A stretch of DNA of 64,000 nucleotides, taken from NCBI RefSeq assembly GCF_000374445.1, contig NZ_KB894410.1:1-64000 (forward strand), read 5' to 3'. Under the pieces are notes generated by a model, which saw only the letters and a program-made list of their open reading frames with translations, was not told the DNA's origin and did not search any database. Below are positions 37,187-46,940 of this stretch, one piece after another (the first letter of the stretch is position 1; each line of letters opens with the position of its first letter). Both the position numbers and the translations under genes were made by a program. This stretch comes from Actinokineospora enzanensis DSM 44649 (GTDB lineage Bacteria; Actinomycetota; Actinomycetes; Mycobacteriales; Pseudonocardiaceae).

Positions 37187-38539
37187 TCAGTGGAGCGCGG
37201 CCGGGATCCCGGTCCCGGGCGCCGGTTCCGCTACGGGCGAACCTCCGCGCTGGACCGACTCCAGGATCTCGCCCACCCGGACGGCCGTCGTGGACAGCAG
37301 CGACGCGGTCAGACCGTGGCTGTGCTCCGACCCCTGCAGGTAGATGCCCGCCCGCATGTTCGACGCCGTGCGCAGCCGGTAGTCCCGGTCCACCACCGGC
37401 CTGCCCGACGCGTCCCGTTCGCACACCGCCGCGACCCGGTCGAGCAGGGCGAACACGTCGACCGGGTGAAAGCCGGTGGCGTACACCAGGGCATCGCACT
37501 CCAGGGTCTCGGTCTCGCCGGTGGGCAGGAACTCCACCGTCGCGTACACCGCCTCGTCGGTCTCCCGGGTGTAGGTGACCCGCGAGGCGTTGCGGATGTC
37601 CAGGCGTTTGCGGCCGGAGACGCTCTCCCGGTACTCGCGGGCGTACAGGTCCTCGATGAGGTCCATGTCCACCACGGAGTAGTTGGTGTTGCGGTGGTAG
37701 TCCATCAGCATCCGCCGCACGTCCGGGGGCGCGCCGTGGAAGTGGTCGACCGCGCGCGGGTCGAAGATCCGGTTGGCGAACGGGCTGTCGTCGGCAGGCG
37801 CGTAGCCGTAGCGGGCGAACACCGCGCACACCTGGGCCCGCGGCAGCGCGGTGTGCAGCTCGGCGGCGACCTCGGCGGCGCTCTGCCCGGACCCGACCAC
37901 CAGTACCCGGTGCGGGTCGGTGCGGGCCAGGCCGTCGACCCGGTGCATCAGCTCGATGTTGTGCCACACCCGGTCCGACGGCACCGCGTCCGCGGGCAAC
38001 TTGGGCCGCAACCCGGTGGCGACCACGATGTTGCGTCCGCGCACGGTGCGCACCCGGCCCGCGCCGTCCTTGGCGATCACGTCCAGGTGGGTGATCTCGC
38101 CGTCCACCTCGACCGGCCGCACCGAGGTGACCTCGGCGTCGTAGTGGACCTGGTCGGCCACCCGCGCCGCGGCCCACTCGAAGTAGTCGTGGAACTCGGT
38201 GCGCAGCGGGAACAGTGTCTTGTGGTTGATGAACTCGGCCAGCCGGTCGCGGTCGCGCAGGTAACACAGGAAGCTGAAGTCGCTGGCCGGGTTCCGCATG
38301 GTGACCAGGTCCTTGAGGAAGGACACCTGCATGGTCGCGTCGTCGATCAACATGCCGCGGTGCCAGCCGAAGGCCGCCTGCCGCTCCAGGAACAGCGCGC
38401 GTACCGGCGCCTGCGGGTGCGCCAGGTTGTGCTCGTGCACGGCGATCGCCAGCGCCAGGTTGGACGGTCCGAAGCCGATCCCGACGATGTCCCACACCTC
38501 GTCACCGGATACGTCCTGCGGAAGAACCTCGCTGGTCAC
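37187..38539 (-). CDS. L-ornithine/L-lysine N-monooxygenase
   Basis: A flavin-dependent N-hydroxylating monooxygenase of about 450 aa (PvdA/IucD/SidA family), the committed step to hydroxamate siderophores. Signatures are the FAD site DIVGIGFGPSNLALA, substrate region QVSFLKDLVTMRNP, NADPH site VVGSGQSAAE, and the C-terminal LVYATGFHP. The start is taken as GTG 38539, with AAGGGA upstream; the frame is open to TTG 38569. An iron box lies at 38573-38591. Whether the amino-acid substrate is ornithine or lysine is not settled. Confidence 0.93.
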   Translation of the reverse strand: MTSEVLPQDVSGDEVWDIVGIGFGPSNLALAIAVHEHNLAHPQAPVRALFLERQAAFGWHRGMLIDDATMQVSFLKDLVTMRNPASDFSFLCYLRDRDRLAEFINHKTLFPLRTEFHDYFEWAAARVADQVHYDAEVTSVRPVEVDGEITHLDVIAKDGAGRVRTVRGRNIVVATGLRPKLPADAVPSDRVWHNIELMHRVDGLARTDPHRVLVVGSGQSAAEVAAELHTALPRAQVCAVFARYGYAPADDSPFANRIFDPRAVDHFHGAPPDVRRMLMDYHRNTNYSVVDMDLIEDLYAREYRESVSGRKRLDIRNASRVTYTRETDEAVYATVEFLPTGETETLECDALVYATGFHPVDVFALLDRVAAVCERDASGRPVVDRDYRLRTASNMRAGIYLQGSEHSHGLTASLLSTTAVRVGEILESVQRGGSPVAEPAPGTGIPAALH

Positions 38540-38572
38540 TGGGGTCCCTTCGTCGGCGATGATCGGCAAAGC

Positions 38573-38591
38573 CAGGTAAGGCTAACCTAAA
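38573..38591. promoter_or_regulatory. IdeR/DmdR-like iron box before the N-monooxygenase
   Basis: On the minus strand this reads TTTAGGTTAGCCTTACCTG, close to the consensus TTAGGTTAGGCTAACCTAA. It lies about 35 bp before the monooxygenase GTG and overlaps the TAG stop (38587-38589) of the upstream NRPS-derived gene. Confidence 0.8.
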
Positions 38592-39453
38592 TAACGACCG
38601 GTGGGGAGTCCGCGTCCGCGCGGGTGGCGTGGTCTGGGTCTCCCTCGCGCAGAGCCTGCCGTACCAGCTCGCCCAGGCCCGAGAGTTCCCAGTTGCCTGC
38701 CGCCGCCGGATGCGCCTCGATGGTCAGCCGGTGCGCCGCCGAACTCAGCCTGACCAGCGAGAACCGGACCATCGGCGCCCAGTCGACGCCGAACCCCGGC
38801 TGGTGCGGCGTCGGCTCGAACCCGGCGCCGACCCCGGCCACCGCGAACGCCCGCGACCCCACCATCCGGCACGCCGACGCCAGCGCGGGGCGGTCGCGCA
38901 CGACCGCCTCCACTGCCTCGCGCACCCGTTCCCGGTCGACGGCCGCGGGCAGGTCGACGGTGATCCGCGCCGGTTCGCTCGCGGCATCCGGCAAGGGGGT
39001 GACCCGACCAGCCTCGGTGGCCAGCCCGGTCAGCGCCGCGCACCAGGTGTCGGCCAGCTCGGCCACCGCGTGCTCGGTCACCGCCGTTGCCCGCCACGTC
39101 CACGTCGACGCGATCGTTCCCTCGGCGATCTCGGCGAACACCTCGATCACGTGGTGGTCGGTTTCGCCCCTGACCCGCGTGTCGAAGGCGAAACCGACCG
39201 TATCCGCGGCAGGCGGCGCGGCGAGCCTGCGCACGGTGTGCGCGAGGCCCGCGGGCGCGTCCACGGACAGCGCGCGGCCGTGCCGCGCAGACCATCGGGC
39301 GACCGCCACCACCAGTGCCGAGCGCAGCAGGTCGGCGGGGTCGGTGGCGTAGTAGCCGGGCGCGGTGCCCAGCAGCGCGGCGGTGTGCTCGGCGCCCAGC
39401 GCGCGGCGCAGTCCGGGGTGGCCGATGGGTAACGGCGCGACCAGAGTATCCAT
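38587..39453 (-). CDS. Stand-alone NRPS epimerization/condensation-derived protein (probable relic)
   Basis: A 288-aa protein that does not match a complete enzyme. Residues about 25-150 resemble the second half of an NRPS epimerization domain (TAPGYYATDPADLLRSALVV ... ASTWTWRATAVTEHAVAELA). Residues about 160-275 resemble the first half of a condensation domain (RITVDLPAAVDRERVREAVE ... APMVRFSLVRLSSAAHRLTI). The catalytic HHxxxDG is not kept: the aligned stretch reads AHPAAAGNW. The order, E C-half followed by C N-half, is what remains if a megasynthase is trimmed around an E-C junction. It has its own iron box and sits with a siderophore N-hydroxylase. It may be a relic or a repurposed protein. 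Confidence 0.55.
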   Translation of the reverse strand: MDTLVAPLPIGHPGLRRALGAEHTAALLGTAPGYYATDPADLLRSALVVAVARWSARHGRALSVDAPAGLAHTVRRLAAPPAADTVGFAFDTRVRGETDHHVIEVFAEIAEGTIASTWTWRATAVTEHAVAELADTWCAALTGLATEAGRVTPLPDAASEPARITVDLPAAVDRERVREAVEAVVRDRPALASACRMVGSRAFAVAGVGAGFEPTPHQPGFGVDWAPMVRFSLVRLSSAAHRLTIEAHPAAAGNWELSGLGELVRQALREGDPDHATRADADSPPVVI

Positions 39454-39499
39454 TGTGGACTGATCACCCTCCTCGACGGGCTCGGAGCCCGAGCGTAAG

Positions 39500-39518
39500 T
39501 TAGGTCAGGCTGGCCTCT
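39500..39518. promoter_or_regulatory. IdeR/DmdR-like iron box before the NRPS-derived gene
   Basis: TTAGGTCAGGCTGGCCTCT matches the iron-box consensus at 15 of 19 positions and lies 47 bp upstream of the minus-strand gene starting at 39453. It is the weakest of the three boxes. Confidence 0.6.
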
Positions 39519-39687
39519 CAAGCGACTGTGTGAATGGCAATTGACCAATTGCCAACATTCCGCCATCACGCCCAAGCCGGACTCACCCGGGTGATCCATC
39601 ACCCGGGCGTGACACCGAGCCGATCGCCGCCGCACCAACGGGTGAACCGGGTAGTCGCGCCGCGCCCCCGCAACTACGTTGCCGGGC

Positions 39688-40308
39688 ATGTCGGAGTTCG
39701 CCGAACTGGTCGGTCGCATGCGCGGCGACCGCGGCCTGCTGCGCGCCCAGCTGCTGGCCCGCCCGCACGAATGGCTGGTCGACCAGCTCCTGGCCATCGC
39801 CACCGGCGACCCGGGCGCGGTCCCCGACCAGCGCACCGACCCGTCGCCCGGCCACCAGCCCAGGGCGCTGCCGCTGGACGAGCGCTCGCTGGCCAGGCAC
39901 ACCGCCCGCCTTGGCGCCTGGGACACCAGCGCCTGCCTGGTCGCCCCGTGCCCGCCCGGCCCGGTGATCGAGCCGGACCGGCGCACCGCCCAGGGCGAGG
40001 ACCTGCTCCGCCTGGCGAAGGACCTGCTGTTTGCCATCCTGTTCGGCGGCCCGGCCCAGGGCGTCCGGCTGGAGCGCGCCCGCCGTGCGACGATCACCCT
40101 CGGGCTGCCCGCCGGGAAGGCGCACGTGCTCGCCTTCCTGCGTCAGACGATCACCGGCGACACCGTGCGCATCGAGTTCGACGAGATCGCCAGTGGCGCG
40201 GTCGCCGACGCGGTGGTCGCCGCGCTCCGCGTGATCAACCGGTTGGAGATCAACGAGGAAGTGCTCTACGCCCGCCGCGCGGATCCCCTCGACAGCACCA
40301 TGATCTGA
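39688..40308 (+). CDS. Hypothetical protein
   Basis: A 206-aa protein starting at ATG 39688 (MSEFAELVGRMRGDRGLL). I do not recognise the family. It has no signal peptide or membrane helix. Codon use matches the neighbours and the sequence looks folded (LAKDLLFAILFGGPAQGV; IEFDEIASGAVADAVVAALR). It lies between the iron-regulated genes and the ectoine operon, transcribed towards ectA but separated by about 200 bp, so a link is uncertain. Confidence 0.75.
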   Translation: MSEFAELVGRMRGDRGLLRAQLLARPHEWLVDQLLAIATGDPGAVPDQRTDPSPGHQPRALPLDERSLARHTARLGAWDTSACLVAPCPPGPVIEPDRRTAQGEDLLRLAKDLLFAILFGGPAQGVRLERARRATITLGLPAGKAHVLAFLRQTITGDTVRIEFDEIASGAVADAVVAALRVINRLEINEEVLYARRADPLDSTMI

Positions 40309-40506
40309 CGTCTCGGCGAATCAAACCCATACTTTCGTAGGGTTTCGTTCAACGATGCCGGTAGCACGACCGTTGCGACGGTAACAACCGGACTGTTGCA
40401 CTCCTCACCCATGTTTCGGGATATCCCCAGGTAGGTACCCGGTTGCGCGCGCCGCCCGCCGCGCTTCGTCCGGAGCGGACGAAACACCCCTGTTACGTTC
40501 CGATAT

Positions 40507-41025
40507 ATGTCCGGGGAAACGCACGACATCCACATCGCCGAACCGTCTACATCGGACGGGTCGGAGCTGTGGCGGATCGCCCGCGATTCGCGCACGCTCG
40601 ACCTGAACTCCTCCTACGCCTACCTGCTGTGGTGCCGCGACTTCGCCGACACCTCCGCGATCGCCTGGCGGGCGGGCCGCCCGGTGGGGTTCGTCATCGG
40701 TTTCGTCCGCCCGACCGAGCCGGAGACCGTGGTGGTCTGGCAGATCGCCGTCGACGGCGACCAGCGCGGCCTGGGGGTCGCGGGCAGACTCCTCGACCAC
40801 CTGCTCGACCGGCTCGCGCCGCGCGGCGTCCGGCACCTGGAGACCACGATCTCGCCCGGCAACGACGCCTCCATCGCGCTGTTCCAGGCGCTGGCCCGGC
40901 GCCGCGGCGCGGATCTGCGCCGTGCCGGGCTGTTCGCCCCCGCGCACTTCCCCGACGACCACGAGGCGGAGGACCTGTACCGCATCGGTCCGCTCGTCCC
41001 CGCGCGCGAACGCGTGCCCGCCTGA
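40507..41025 (+). CDS. ectA: L-2,4-diaminobutyrate N-gamma-acetyltransferase
   Basis: EctA acetylates diaminobutyrate, the second step of ectoine synthesis. It is a 172-aa GNAT protein with family signatures SRTLDLNSSYAYLLWCRDF and the acetyl-CoA loop DQRGLGVAGRLLDHLL, then NDASIALFQALARRRGA. The spacing to ectB is 25 bp. The 198 bp upstream hold the operon promoter; no operator was recognised. Confidence 0.95.
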   Translation: MSGETHDIHIAEPSTSDGSELWRIARDSRTLDLNSSYAYLLWCRDFADTSAIAWRAGRPVGFVIGFVRPTEPETVVVWQIAVDGDQRGLGVAGRLLDHLLDRLAPRGVRHLETTISPGNDASIALFQALARRRGADLRRAGLFAPAHFPDDHEAEDLYRIGPLVPARERVPA

Positions 41026-41050
41026 CACGACTGGGGAAAGGGAGATCTCC

Positions 41051-42310
41051 GTGAGTGTGTTCGAGACCCTGGAGTCCGAGGTCCGCAGCTACAGCCGCGG
41101 CTGGCCGGTGGTGTTCGACCGGGCCGTCGGCGCGCACCTCTATGACGAGATGGGAAAGTCCTATGTGGACTTCTTCGCCGGCGCGGGCGCGCTGAACTAC
41201 GGCCACAACAACCCGGTGCTGAAACAGGCCGTGCTCGACTACATCATGCGCGACGGCGTCACCCACGCGCTGGACATGCAGACCGTGGCCAAACGGGACT
41301 TCCTTGAGTCCTTCCGGGACCTGGTGCTGACCCCGCGCGAGCTCGACTACAAGGTCATGTTCCCCGGGCCCGCGGGCGCCAACGCCGTCGAGGCCGCGCT
41401 CAAACTGGCCCGCAAGATCACCGGCCGGGAGTCGGTCGTCAACTTCACCAACGCCTTCCACGGCATGACCCTGGGCGCGCTCTCGGTCACCGGCAACTCG
41501 ATGAAGCGCGGCGGCGCGGGCATCCCGCTGGTGCACGCCACCCCGATGCCCTACGACAACTACCTCGACGGCCAGGTGCCGGACTTCCTCTGGCTGGAAC
41601 GCCTGCTCGCCGACAGCGGCAGTGGCCTCAACGAGCCCGCCGCGGTCATCGTGGAGACCGTGCAGGGCGAGGGCGGCATCAACGCCGCCCGCGTGGAATG
41701 GCTGCGCGGCCTGGCGGAACTGTGTCAGCGGCACGGGATCCTGCTGATCGTCGACGACGTGCAGATGGGCTGCGGCCGCACCGGCCCGTTCTTCAGCTTC
41801 GAGGTCGCGGGCATCCGGCCGGACATCGTCTGCCTGTCCAAGTCGATCGGCGGCTTCGGCTTGCCGCTCGCGCTCACCCTGATCCGCCCCGAGCTGGACG
41901 TCTGGGAGCCCGGCGAGCACAACGGCACCTTCCGCGGCATCAACCCCGCCTTCATCGCCGCCACCGAGGCGCTGCGCGCCTACTGGGCCGACGACGGCCT
42001 GGAGAAGGGCACGCTGGCCAAGGGCGAGCAGGTGGAACGGGTCCTGGTCGGCATCGCCGAGCGGTACCCGGCCGCCGACCTGCGTGCCAAGGGCCGCGGC
42101 CTGGCCAGGGGCCTGCGCTTCCCGGACGGCGCCACCGCGGGCGCGGTGTGCCGGGCCGCGTTCGAGCGCGGCCTGCTGATGGAGACCTCCGGCCCGGACG
42201 GCGAGGTCGCCAAGGTCATGCCGCCGCTGACCATCACCGACGACGAGCTGGACGCGGGCCTGGCCATCCTCACCGACGCGGTGGCCACCACCCTCGACCG
42301 AACCGAGTGA
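41051..42310 (+). CDS. ectB: Diaminobutyrate-2-oxoglutarate transaminase
   Basis: EctB makes L-2,4-diaminobutyrate from aspartate semialdehyde. It is a PLP-dependent class III aminotransferase of 419 aa. The start is GTG 41051 ([19 protein letters not shown]), with GGGAG upstream. Motifs are [15 protein letters not shown], the cofactor Asp in [13 protein letters not shown], and the Lys of [12 protein letters not shown]. It is the first pathway enzyme but the second gene. Confidence 0.95.
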   Translation: MSVFETLESEVRSYSRGWPVVFDRAVGAHLYDEMGKSYVDFFAGAGALNYGHNNPVLKQAVLDYIMRDGVTHALDMQTVAKRDFLESFRDLVLTPRELDYKVMFPGPAGANAVEAALKLARKITGRESVVNFTNAFHGMTLGALSVTGNSMKRGGAGIPLVHATPMPYDNYLDGQVPDFLWLERLLADSGSGLNEPAAVIVETVQGEGGINAARVEWLRGLAELCQRHGILLIVDDVQMGCGRTGPFFSFEVAGIRPDIVCLSKSIGGFGLPLALTLIRPELDVWEPGEHNGTFRGINPAFIAATEALRAYWADDGLEKGTLAKGEQVERVLVGIAERYPAADLRAKGRGLARGLRFPDGATAGAVCRAAFERGLLMETSGPDGEVAKVMPPLTITDDELDAGLAILTDAVATTLDRTE

Positions 42311-42326
42311 ACCCGGGAGGACCGCC

Positions 42327-42722
42327 ATGATCGTCCGCACCCTGGACGAGATCACCGACACCGACCGCGACATCCGGACCGAGAACTGGCGCAGCAAACG
42401 CATCGTGCTGGCCAAGGACGGCGTCGGTTTCTCGGTGCACGAGACGACGCTCTACCCCGGCGCCGTCAATGACTTCTGGTACGCCAACCACATCGAGGCC
42501 GTCTTCGTGGTCTCCGGCGAGGGCGAGCTGCTGGACAAGGAGACCGGCCGCAGCTACGAGCTGGCCCCCGGCGCGCTCTACCTGCTCGACGGCCACGAAC
42601 ACCACCAGCTGCGGCCCCGCACCGAGATGCGCACCGTGTGCGTGTTCAACCCGCCGGTCACCGGCCGGGAGGTGCACGACGAGAACGGGGTCTATCCGCT
42701 GATCACCGAGGAGGACCGATGA
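42327..42722 (+). CDS. ectC: L-ectoine synthase
   Basis: EctC cyclises N-gamma-acetyl-diaminobutyrate to ectoine. It is a 131-aa cupin with IVRTLDEI at the N-terminus, [18 protein letters not shown] (metal-site Glu) and [10 protein letters not shown] (metal-site His). ATG 42327 follows GGGAGGA. Its TGA overlaps the ectD ATG by 4 nt. Confidence 0.96.
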   Translation: MIVRTLDEITDTDRDIRTENWRSKRIVLAKDGVGFSVHETTLYPGAVNDFWYANHIEAVFVVSGEGELLDKETGRSYELAPGALYLLDGHEHHQLRPRTEMRTVCVFNPPVTGREVHDENGVYPLITEEDR

Positions 42723-43621
42723 CCCTCACCGATGTCCGCACGCCCGACCGCTACCTGACCAGGACCGCGACGCCCGGCAGGCCGATCGAACGCACCGACC
42801 CGACGGTGTGGGGCGAGCACGCCGACGGCCCGATCGACGCGGCCACCCTCGCCGCGCACGAGGTCCGCGGCTACTCGGTCTTCGACAACCTGCTCAGCGC
42901 GGCCGAGGTCGAGACCTTCCGCGCCGAGCTGGACCGGCTGGCCGGGGACGAGGCCGTGCGCGCCGACGAGCGCACGATCGTGGAGCGTTCCTCGGCCGAG
43001 GTCCGCTCGATCTTCGAGGTGCACCGGACCAGCGGGCTGATCGCCGAGCTGGTGCGCGACCCGCGCGTGCTCGACCGTGCCCGCCAGGTGCTCGGCTCCG
43101 AGGTCTACGTGCACCAGAGCCGGGTCAACTACATGCCCGGCTTCAAGGGCAAGGGCTTCTACTGGCACTCGGACTTCGAGACCTGGCACGCCGAGGACGG
43201 CATGCCCGCCCCGCGCGCGGTCAGCATGTCCATCGCGCTGACCGACAACCACCCGTTCAATGGTGGCCTGATGGTCATGCCCGGCTCGCAGCGGGTGTTC
43301 GTGCCCTGCGTCGGCGAGACGCCCGCGGACCACTACAAGGCGTCGCTGACCGAGCAGGAGATCGGTGTCCCGAGCCACGCGCACATCAGCCTGCTGGCCG
43401 CCGAGCACGGCATCGAGCAGTTCACCGGCCCGGCCGGGTCGGCCCTGCTCTTCGACGCGAACATCATGCACGGCTCCGGGAACAACATCACCCCGTTCCC
43501 CCGCTCCAACATCTTCATCGTTTTCAACAGCGTGGCGAACACCCTGGTGGAGCCGTTCGCTGCGCCCGCGCCGCGGCCAGGGTTCATCGCGTCCCGATCG
43601 TTCGCCCCGCTCATGAGGTGA
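42719..43621 (+). CDS. ectD: Ectoine hydroxylase
   Basis: EctD is an Fe(II)/2-oxoglutarate dioxygenase that converts ectoine to 5-hydroxyectoine. It is 300 aa long. The iron ligands are in [11 protein letters not shown] (His, Asp) and NIMHGSGNN (His), with the EctD signature segment spanning [17 protein letters not shown]. Its ATG overlaps the ectC stop, making the last pair of ectABCD translationally coupled. The cell is therefore expected to make hydroxyectoine as well as trehalose under osmotic stress. Confidence 0.96.
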   Translation: MTLTDVRTPDRYLTRTATPGRPIERTDPTVWGEHADGPIDAATLAAHEVRGYSVFDNLLSAAEVETFRAELDRLAGDEAVRADERTIVERSSAEVRSIFEVHRTSGLIAELVRDPRVLDRARQVLGSEVYVHQSRVNYMPGFKGKGFYWHSDFETWHAEDGMPAPRAVSMSIALTDNHPFNGGLMVMPGSQRVFVPCVGETPADHYKASLTEQEIGVPSHAHISLLAAEHGIEQFTGPAGSALLFDANIMHGSGNNITPFPRSNIFIVFNSVANTLVEPFAAPAPRPGFIASRSFAPLMR

Positions 43622-44096
43622 CCCGAAAGTGATCATGTGTAATCCGTCTGTTACCATGTGTGCGCGCCGCGCGGCTGGTTGATCAAGAGCTGGTCGGGGT
43701 CCCACTCGGGGTGGAACCCGACGTGCTGTCGACCAACTCCGCGTGGTTACGGCCCCGTCCCCGCCGACTCGGGATCGGCGCGGTGGCGGGGCCGGTCCAT
43801 GTCCGCACCCGGAGCGGAGTCCACAGTCACCGGGCTCCGGCCAACCCGACTCGGACACCCCTTTTTTCGTCCGCCGAGTGGGCTGCGTCACTTCGTTTGT
43901 TTCGGCGCCTGCCCCGTTGCCGCCCTTCGCTTTCCACGCGACCCGGAATTCGCCGCTGACACCCCGTGTCACCCGCTCGACGGTCCGTTTGGCCGGTTGC
44001 CCGGAAACTTGTCCGGCATTAGGCCATCCGGTTGACGAGTGTCGTATCCGGGCCGTGATCGGCCGATTCGTCCTAGGTTTGTCCCCGGGAGCGCTT
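43622..44096. other. Gene-free region between ectD and the AfsR-like regulator
   Basis: These 475 bp have no reading frame with convincing coding bias in its correct start context. The frame of the regulator is open through much of it, but the sequence reads as low-quality protein and a good ribosome site appears only before GTG 44097. It probably holds the regulator's promoter; no repeat or hairpin was noticed. Confidence 0.5.
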
Positions 44097-46940
44097 GTGA
44101 ACCGGCTTAGGGGAGCCGGTCCGATCGGGGGGTGGTACCTGGTGGCGCATGACGCGCTCGCGGATCCGGAGCAAGGGGGTCCGCGGTTTTGCGTATTGGG
44201 CCCGGTGTGCGCGCTGGTGGGGGAGAACACGCTGGTTCCCGGGGGGCCGGGACTGCGCGGGATGCTGGCGATGCTGCTGTTGGAGCCCAATCAGGTGGTC
44301 TCGGTGGAGCGCGTGATGGACGTGCTCTGGGACCACGAACCACCCGCCACGGCGCGGACCATCGTGCAGGGCTATGTTTCCCGCCTCCGCCGCTGGCTGT
44401 CCACTGTGGATTCCACGCGGACCACCAGGATCCAGACCGCGGGCCCCGGCTACCGGCTGGAGGTCGACGAGACCCGCATCGATGTCGCGCTGGCCAGGGA
44501 ACTGCTGGCCGAGTCCCGCGACCGGCCCGCGGCCGAACGCGCCGACCTGCTCGCCCGCGCCCAGGGCCTGTGGCGGGGCCCGGAACTGTCCGGCATCGGC
44601 GGCCGCGTCCGCGCCCCGGAACTGGCCGAGCTGCGGCTCACCGTGCTGGAGGCGCGCCTCGACGCCGATCTTGAGCTCGGCAGGCACGACGAGGTCATCG
44701 GCGAACTGGCCGCGCTGGTCGACACGCACCCGTTCCGGGAACACCTCGTCGGCCAGCTCGTCCTCGCGCTCTATCGCTCCGGCAGGCGCGCCGCCGCACT
44801 GGAGATCTACCAGCGCTTCGCGCACCGCGCCGCCCGCGAACTCGGCCTCGACCCCGGCCCCGGCCTGCGCGAGCTGCACAGCCGGATCCTGCGCGACGAC
44901 ACCACGCTGCTCGAATCGCGCGGCGCCGCGGTGATCGCGCCCCGGGTCGGCGTGCTCACCCCCGCCCAGCTGCCCGCAGCGCCGTCGGGGTTCACCGGCC
45001 GCGAGGAGGAACTGGCCTGGCTCGACGAGGTCCGCGCGGGCGCGGACGGCACCGCCCCCGCGATCGGCGTGCTCGTCGGCCCAGCCGGGGTCGGCAAGAG
45101 CGCGCTCGCGGTGGTGTGGGGCACCCGCGCCGCCGCCGAGTTCCCGGACGGCAGGCTCTACGCCGAGCTGCGCGGCTTCGACCCCCGACACGACCCGGTC
45201 GAGCCCGCCGAGGTGCTGGCCCGCTTCCTGCTCGCGCTGGGCGTGGCCGCCGAGCACATCCCCGAGGACATCACCGAGCGCACCGCCTTCTACCGCTCGC
45301 TGCTGGCCGAACGCAGGCTGCTGGTGGTGCTCGACGACGCCCGCGACTCCGACCAGGTCCGCCCGCTGCTGCCGGGCGCGCCCGGCTCCACCGTGGTGGT
45401 CACCAGCAGGCGCAAGCTCGACGGCCTGGTCACCGACGGCGCGAGCCTGCGCGTGCTGGGCACGCTCCCGCCCGCCGAGGCCGAGGCCGTGATCACGCAC
45501 GCGGCAGGCCCACCCGCCCCACAGGAACGCGCCCTGCGCGACCGCCTGGCCCGGCTCTGCGGCTACCTCCCGCTCGCCCTGCGCATCGCGGGCGCCCGGC
45601 TGGTGGTCAGTCCACAGTGGTCACTCCGGGAACTGGTCGACGAGCTGGCCGACGAGCACACCCGGCTCAGCGCCCTGCGCGTGCAGGACGTGGACACCGG
45701 CGTGCGCGCCGCCCTCGACCTCACCTACCGCGGCCTCGACGACGCCCAGGCCGAGACGCTGCGGCTGCTCGGCGCCGTGCCCGGCCCCACCGTCGGCCCG
45801 CACCTGCTGGCCGCCATGGCGGGCGGCACCGTCACCGAGGCCCGCGCCCGGCTGCGCGCGCTCGCCGCGCTGTTCCTGGTGAACGAGACCGACCCGGACG
45901 TCTACGGCATGCACGACCTGGTCCGCCTCTACGCCCGCGAGCTGTGCTCGGACGACCTGCTCCCATTGGTGCTGCGCTACTACCTGGTGGCCGCCGACGC
46001 GGGTAGGCGGCACCTGCGGGCCGCAGGCGACGACCTGGACCACGCCGCCACCGAACCGGAGGTGCCCCGCCCGGAGATCGCGGGCCGGGACGACGCGCTG
46101 GCCTGGTTCGAGCGCGAGTGGCCGAACCTGGTCGCCGCCGCCGAGGCGGGCGCCCGCGCCGGTCTGCACACCGAGGTGTGGCAGCTGGCCCGGATGGCCA
46201 GCGAGTTCCGCCGGGTCCGCACCCGCCGCGACGACTGGGAGCACGTGCTGCGCCTTGGTCTCAAGTCCGCCCAGGCCGCGGGCGACCGCCGCGGCGAGGT
46301 GCTGATGCGGCTGAGCCGGTGCGTGCTGCTGACCCGCTTCGACCGCGAGCACGAGACCGTCACCGACGCCGAGCGCGCCGTCGCCATCGCCACCGAGCTG
46401 CGCGACTCCAAGCTGATGGCCATGGGCTTCAACACCGTCGCCAGCGCCCTCTACGGCCAGAAGCGCTACGCCGAGGCGCTCGCGGGCTACCGCAAGGCCC
46501 TGGAGCTCTCCGGCCGCGCGGGCTACCGGCTTGGCGAGGCCAACCTGCTCAACAACATCGCCCAGGTGCACCGCAACCTGGGCGCGCCAGCCGAGGCGGT
46601 CGGCCCGCAGGCGCAGGCGGTGGCGATCTTCCGCGAGGTCGGCGATCTCGGCTTCGTCGGCCTCGCGCTGGCCAACCTCGCCGAGCTGGAGCACGAGCTC
46701 GGCCTGCCGGAGGCGGCCGGGCTGCACGCCCGCGAGGCCATCGAGCTGGCCGAGGGCAACGGCCTGGACCTCACCGAGGCGTTCGCCCGCGAGGTGCTCG
46801 CCCGGGTGCTGCGCGACCACGGCGACGTGGCCGCGGCCCGGGTGGAGCTGACCCTGGCGCTGGAGCTGTACCGACTGGTCCAGTCACCGGCCGCGGACGC
46901 CGTCCAAGCCGGACTGGCCGCGTTGCCGAAGGACGTTTAG
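44097..46940 (+). CDS. AfsR/SARP-type transcription regulator with NB-ARC ATPase and TPR domains
   Basis: A 947-aa STAND-family regulator. An OmpR-like winged helix (about 25-115, LRGMLAMLLLEPNQVVSVER ... TIVQGYVSRLRRWL) is followed by a BTAD (about 120-260). An NB-ARC ATPase comes next (Walker A VGPAGVGKSALAVV near 325; LLVVLDDARD), then C-terminal TPR-like repeats (YAEALAGYRKALELSGRAGY). The start is GTG 44097 because GGGAG lies 5 nt upstream. Such proteins activate secondary-metabolite or stress genes. It follows ectABCD on the same strand but no direct link is shown. Confidence 0.9.
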   Translation: MNRLRGAGPIGGWYLVAHDALADPEQGGPRFCVLGPVCALVGENTLVPGGPGLRGMLAMLLLEPNQVVSVERVMDVLWDHEPPATARTIVQGYVSRLRRWLSTVDSTRTTRIQTAGPGYRLEVDETRIDVALARELLAESRDRPAAERADLLARAQGLWRGPELSGIGGRVRAPELAELRLTVLEARLDADLELGRHDEVIGELAALVDTHPFREHLVGQLVLALYRSGRRAAALEIYQRFAHRAARELGLDPGPGLRELHSRILRDDTTLLESRGAAVIAPRVGVLTPAQLPAAPSGFTGREEELAWLDEVRAGADGTAPAIGVLVGPAGVGKSALAVVWGTRAAAEFPDGRLYAELRGFDPRHDPVEPAEVLARFLLALGVAAEHIPEDITERTAFYRSLLAERRLLVVLDDARDSDQVRPLLPGAPGSTVVVTSRRKLDGLVTDGASLRVLGTLPPAEAEAVITHAAGPPAPQERALRDRLARLCGYLPLALRIAGARLVVSPQWSLRELVDELADEHTRLSALRVQDVDTGVRAALDLTYRGLDDAQAETLRLLGAVPGPTVGPHLLAAMAGGTVTEARARLRALAALFLVNETDPDVYGMHDLVRLYARELCSDDLLPLVLRYYLVAADAGRRHLRAAGDDLDHAATEPEVPRPEIAGRDDALAWFEREWPNLVAAAEAGARAGLHTEVWQLARMASEFRRVRTRRDDWEHVLRLGLKSAQAAGDRRGEVLMRLSRCVLLTRFDREHETVTDAERAVAIATELRDSKLMAMGFNTVASALYGQKRYAEALAGYRKALELSGRAGYRLGEANLLNNIAQVHRNLGAPAEAVGPQAQAVAIFREVGDLGFVGLALANLAELEHELGLPEAAGLHAREAIELAEGNGLDLTEAFAREVLARVLRDHGDVAAARVELTLALELYRLVQSPAADAVQAGLAALPKDV

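Noticed and set aside
44097-46940. STAND-type antiphage defence protein
   Set aside because: The N-terminal winged helix plus BTAD arrangement is that of AfsR/SARP transcription regulators, and no effector domain is present.
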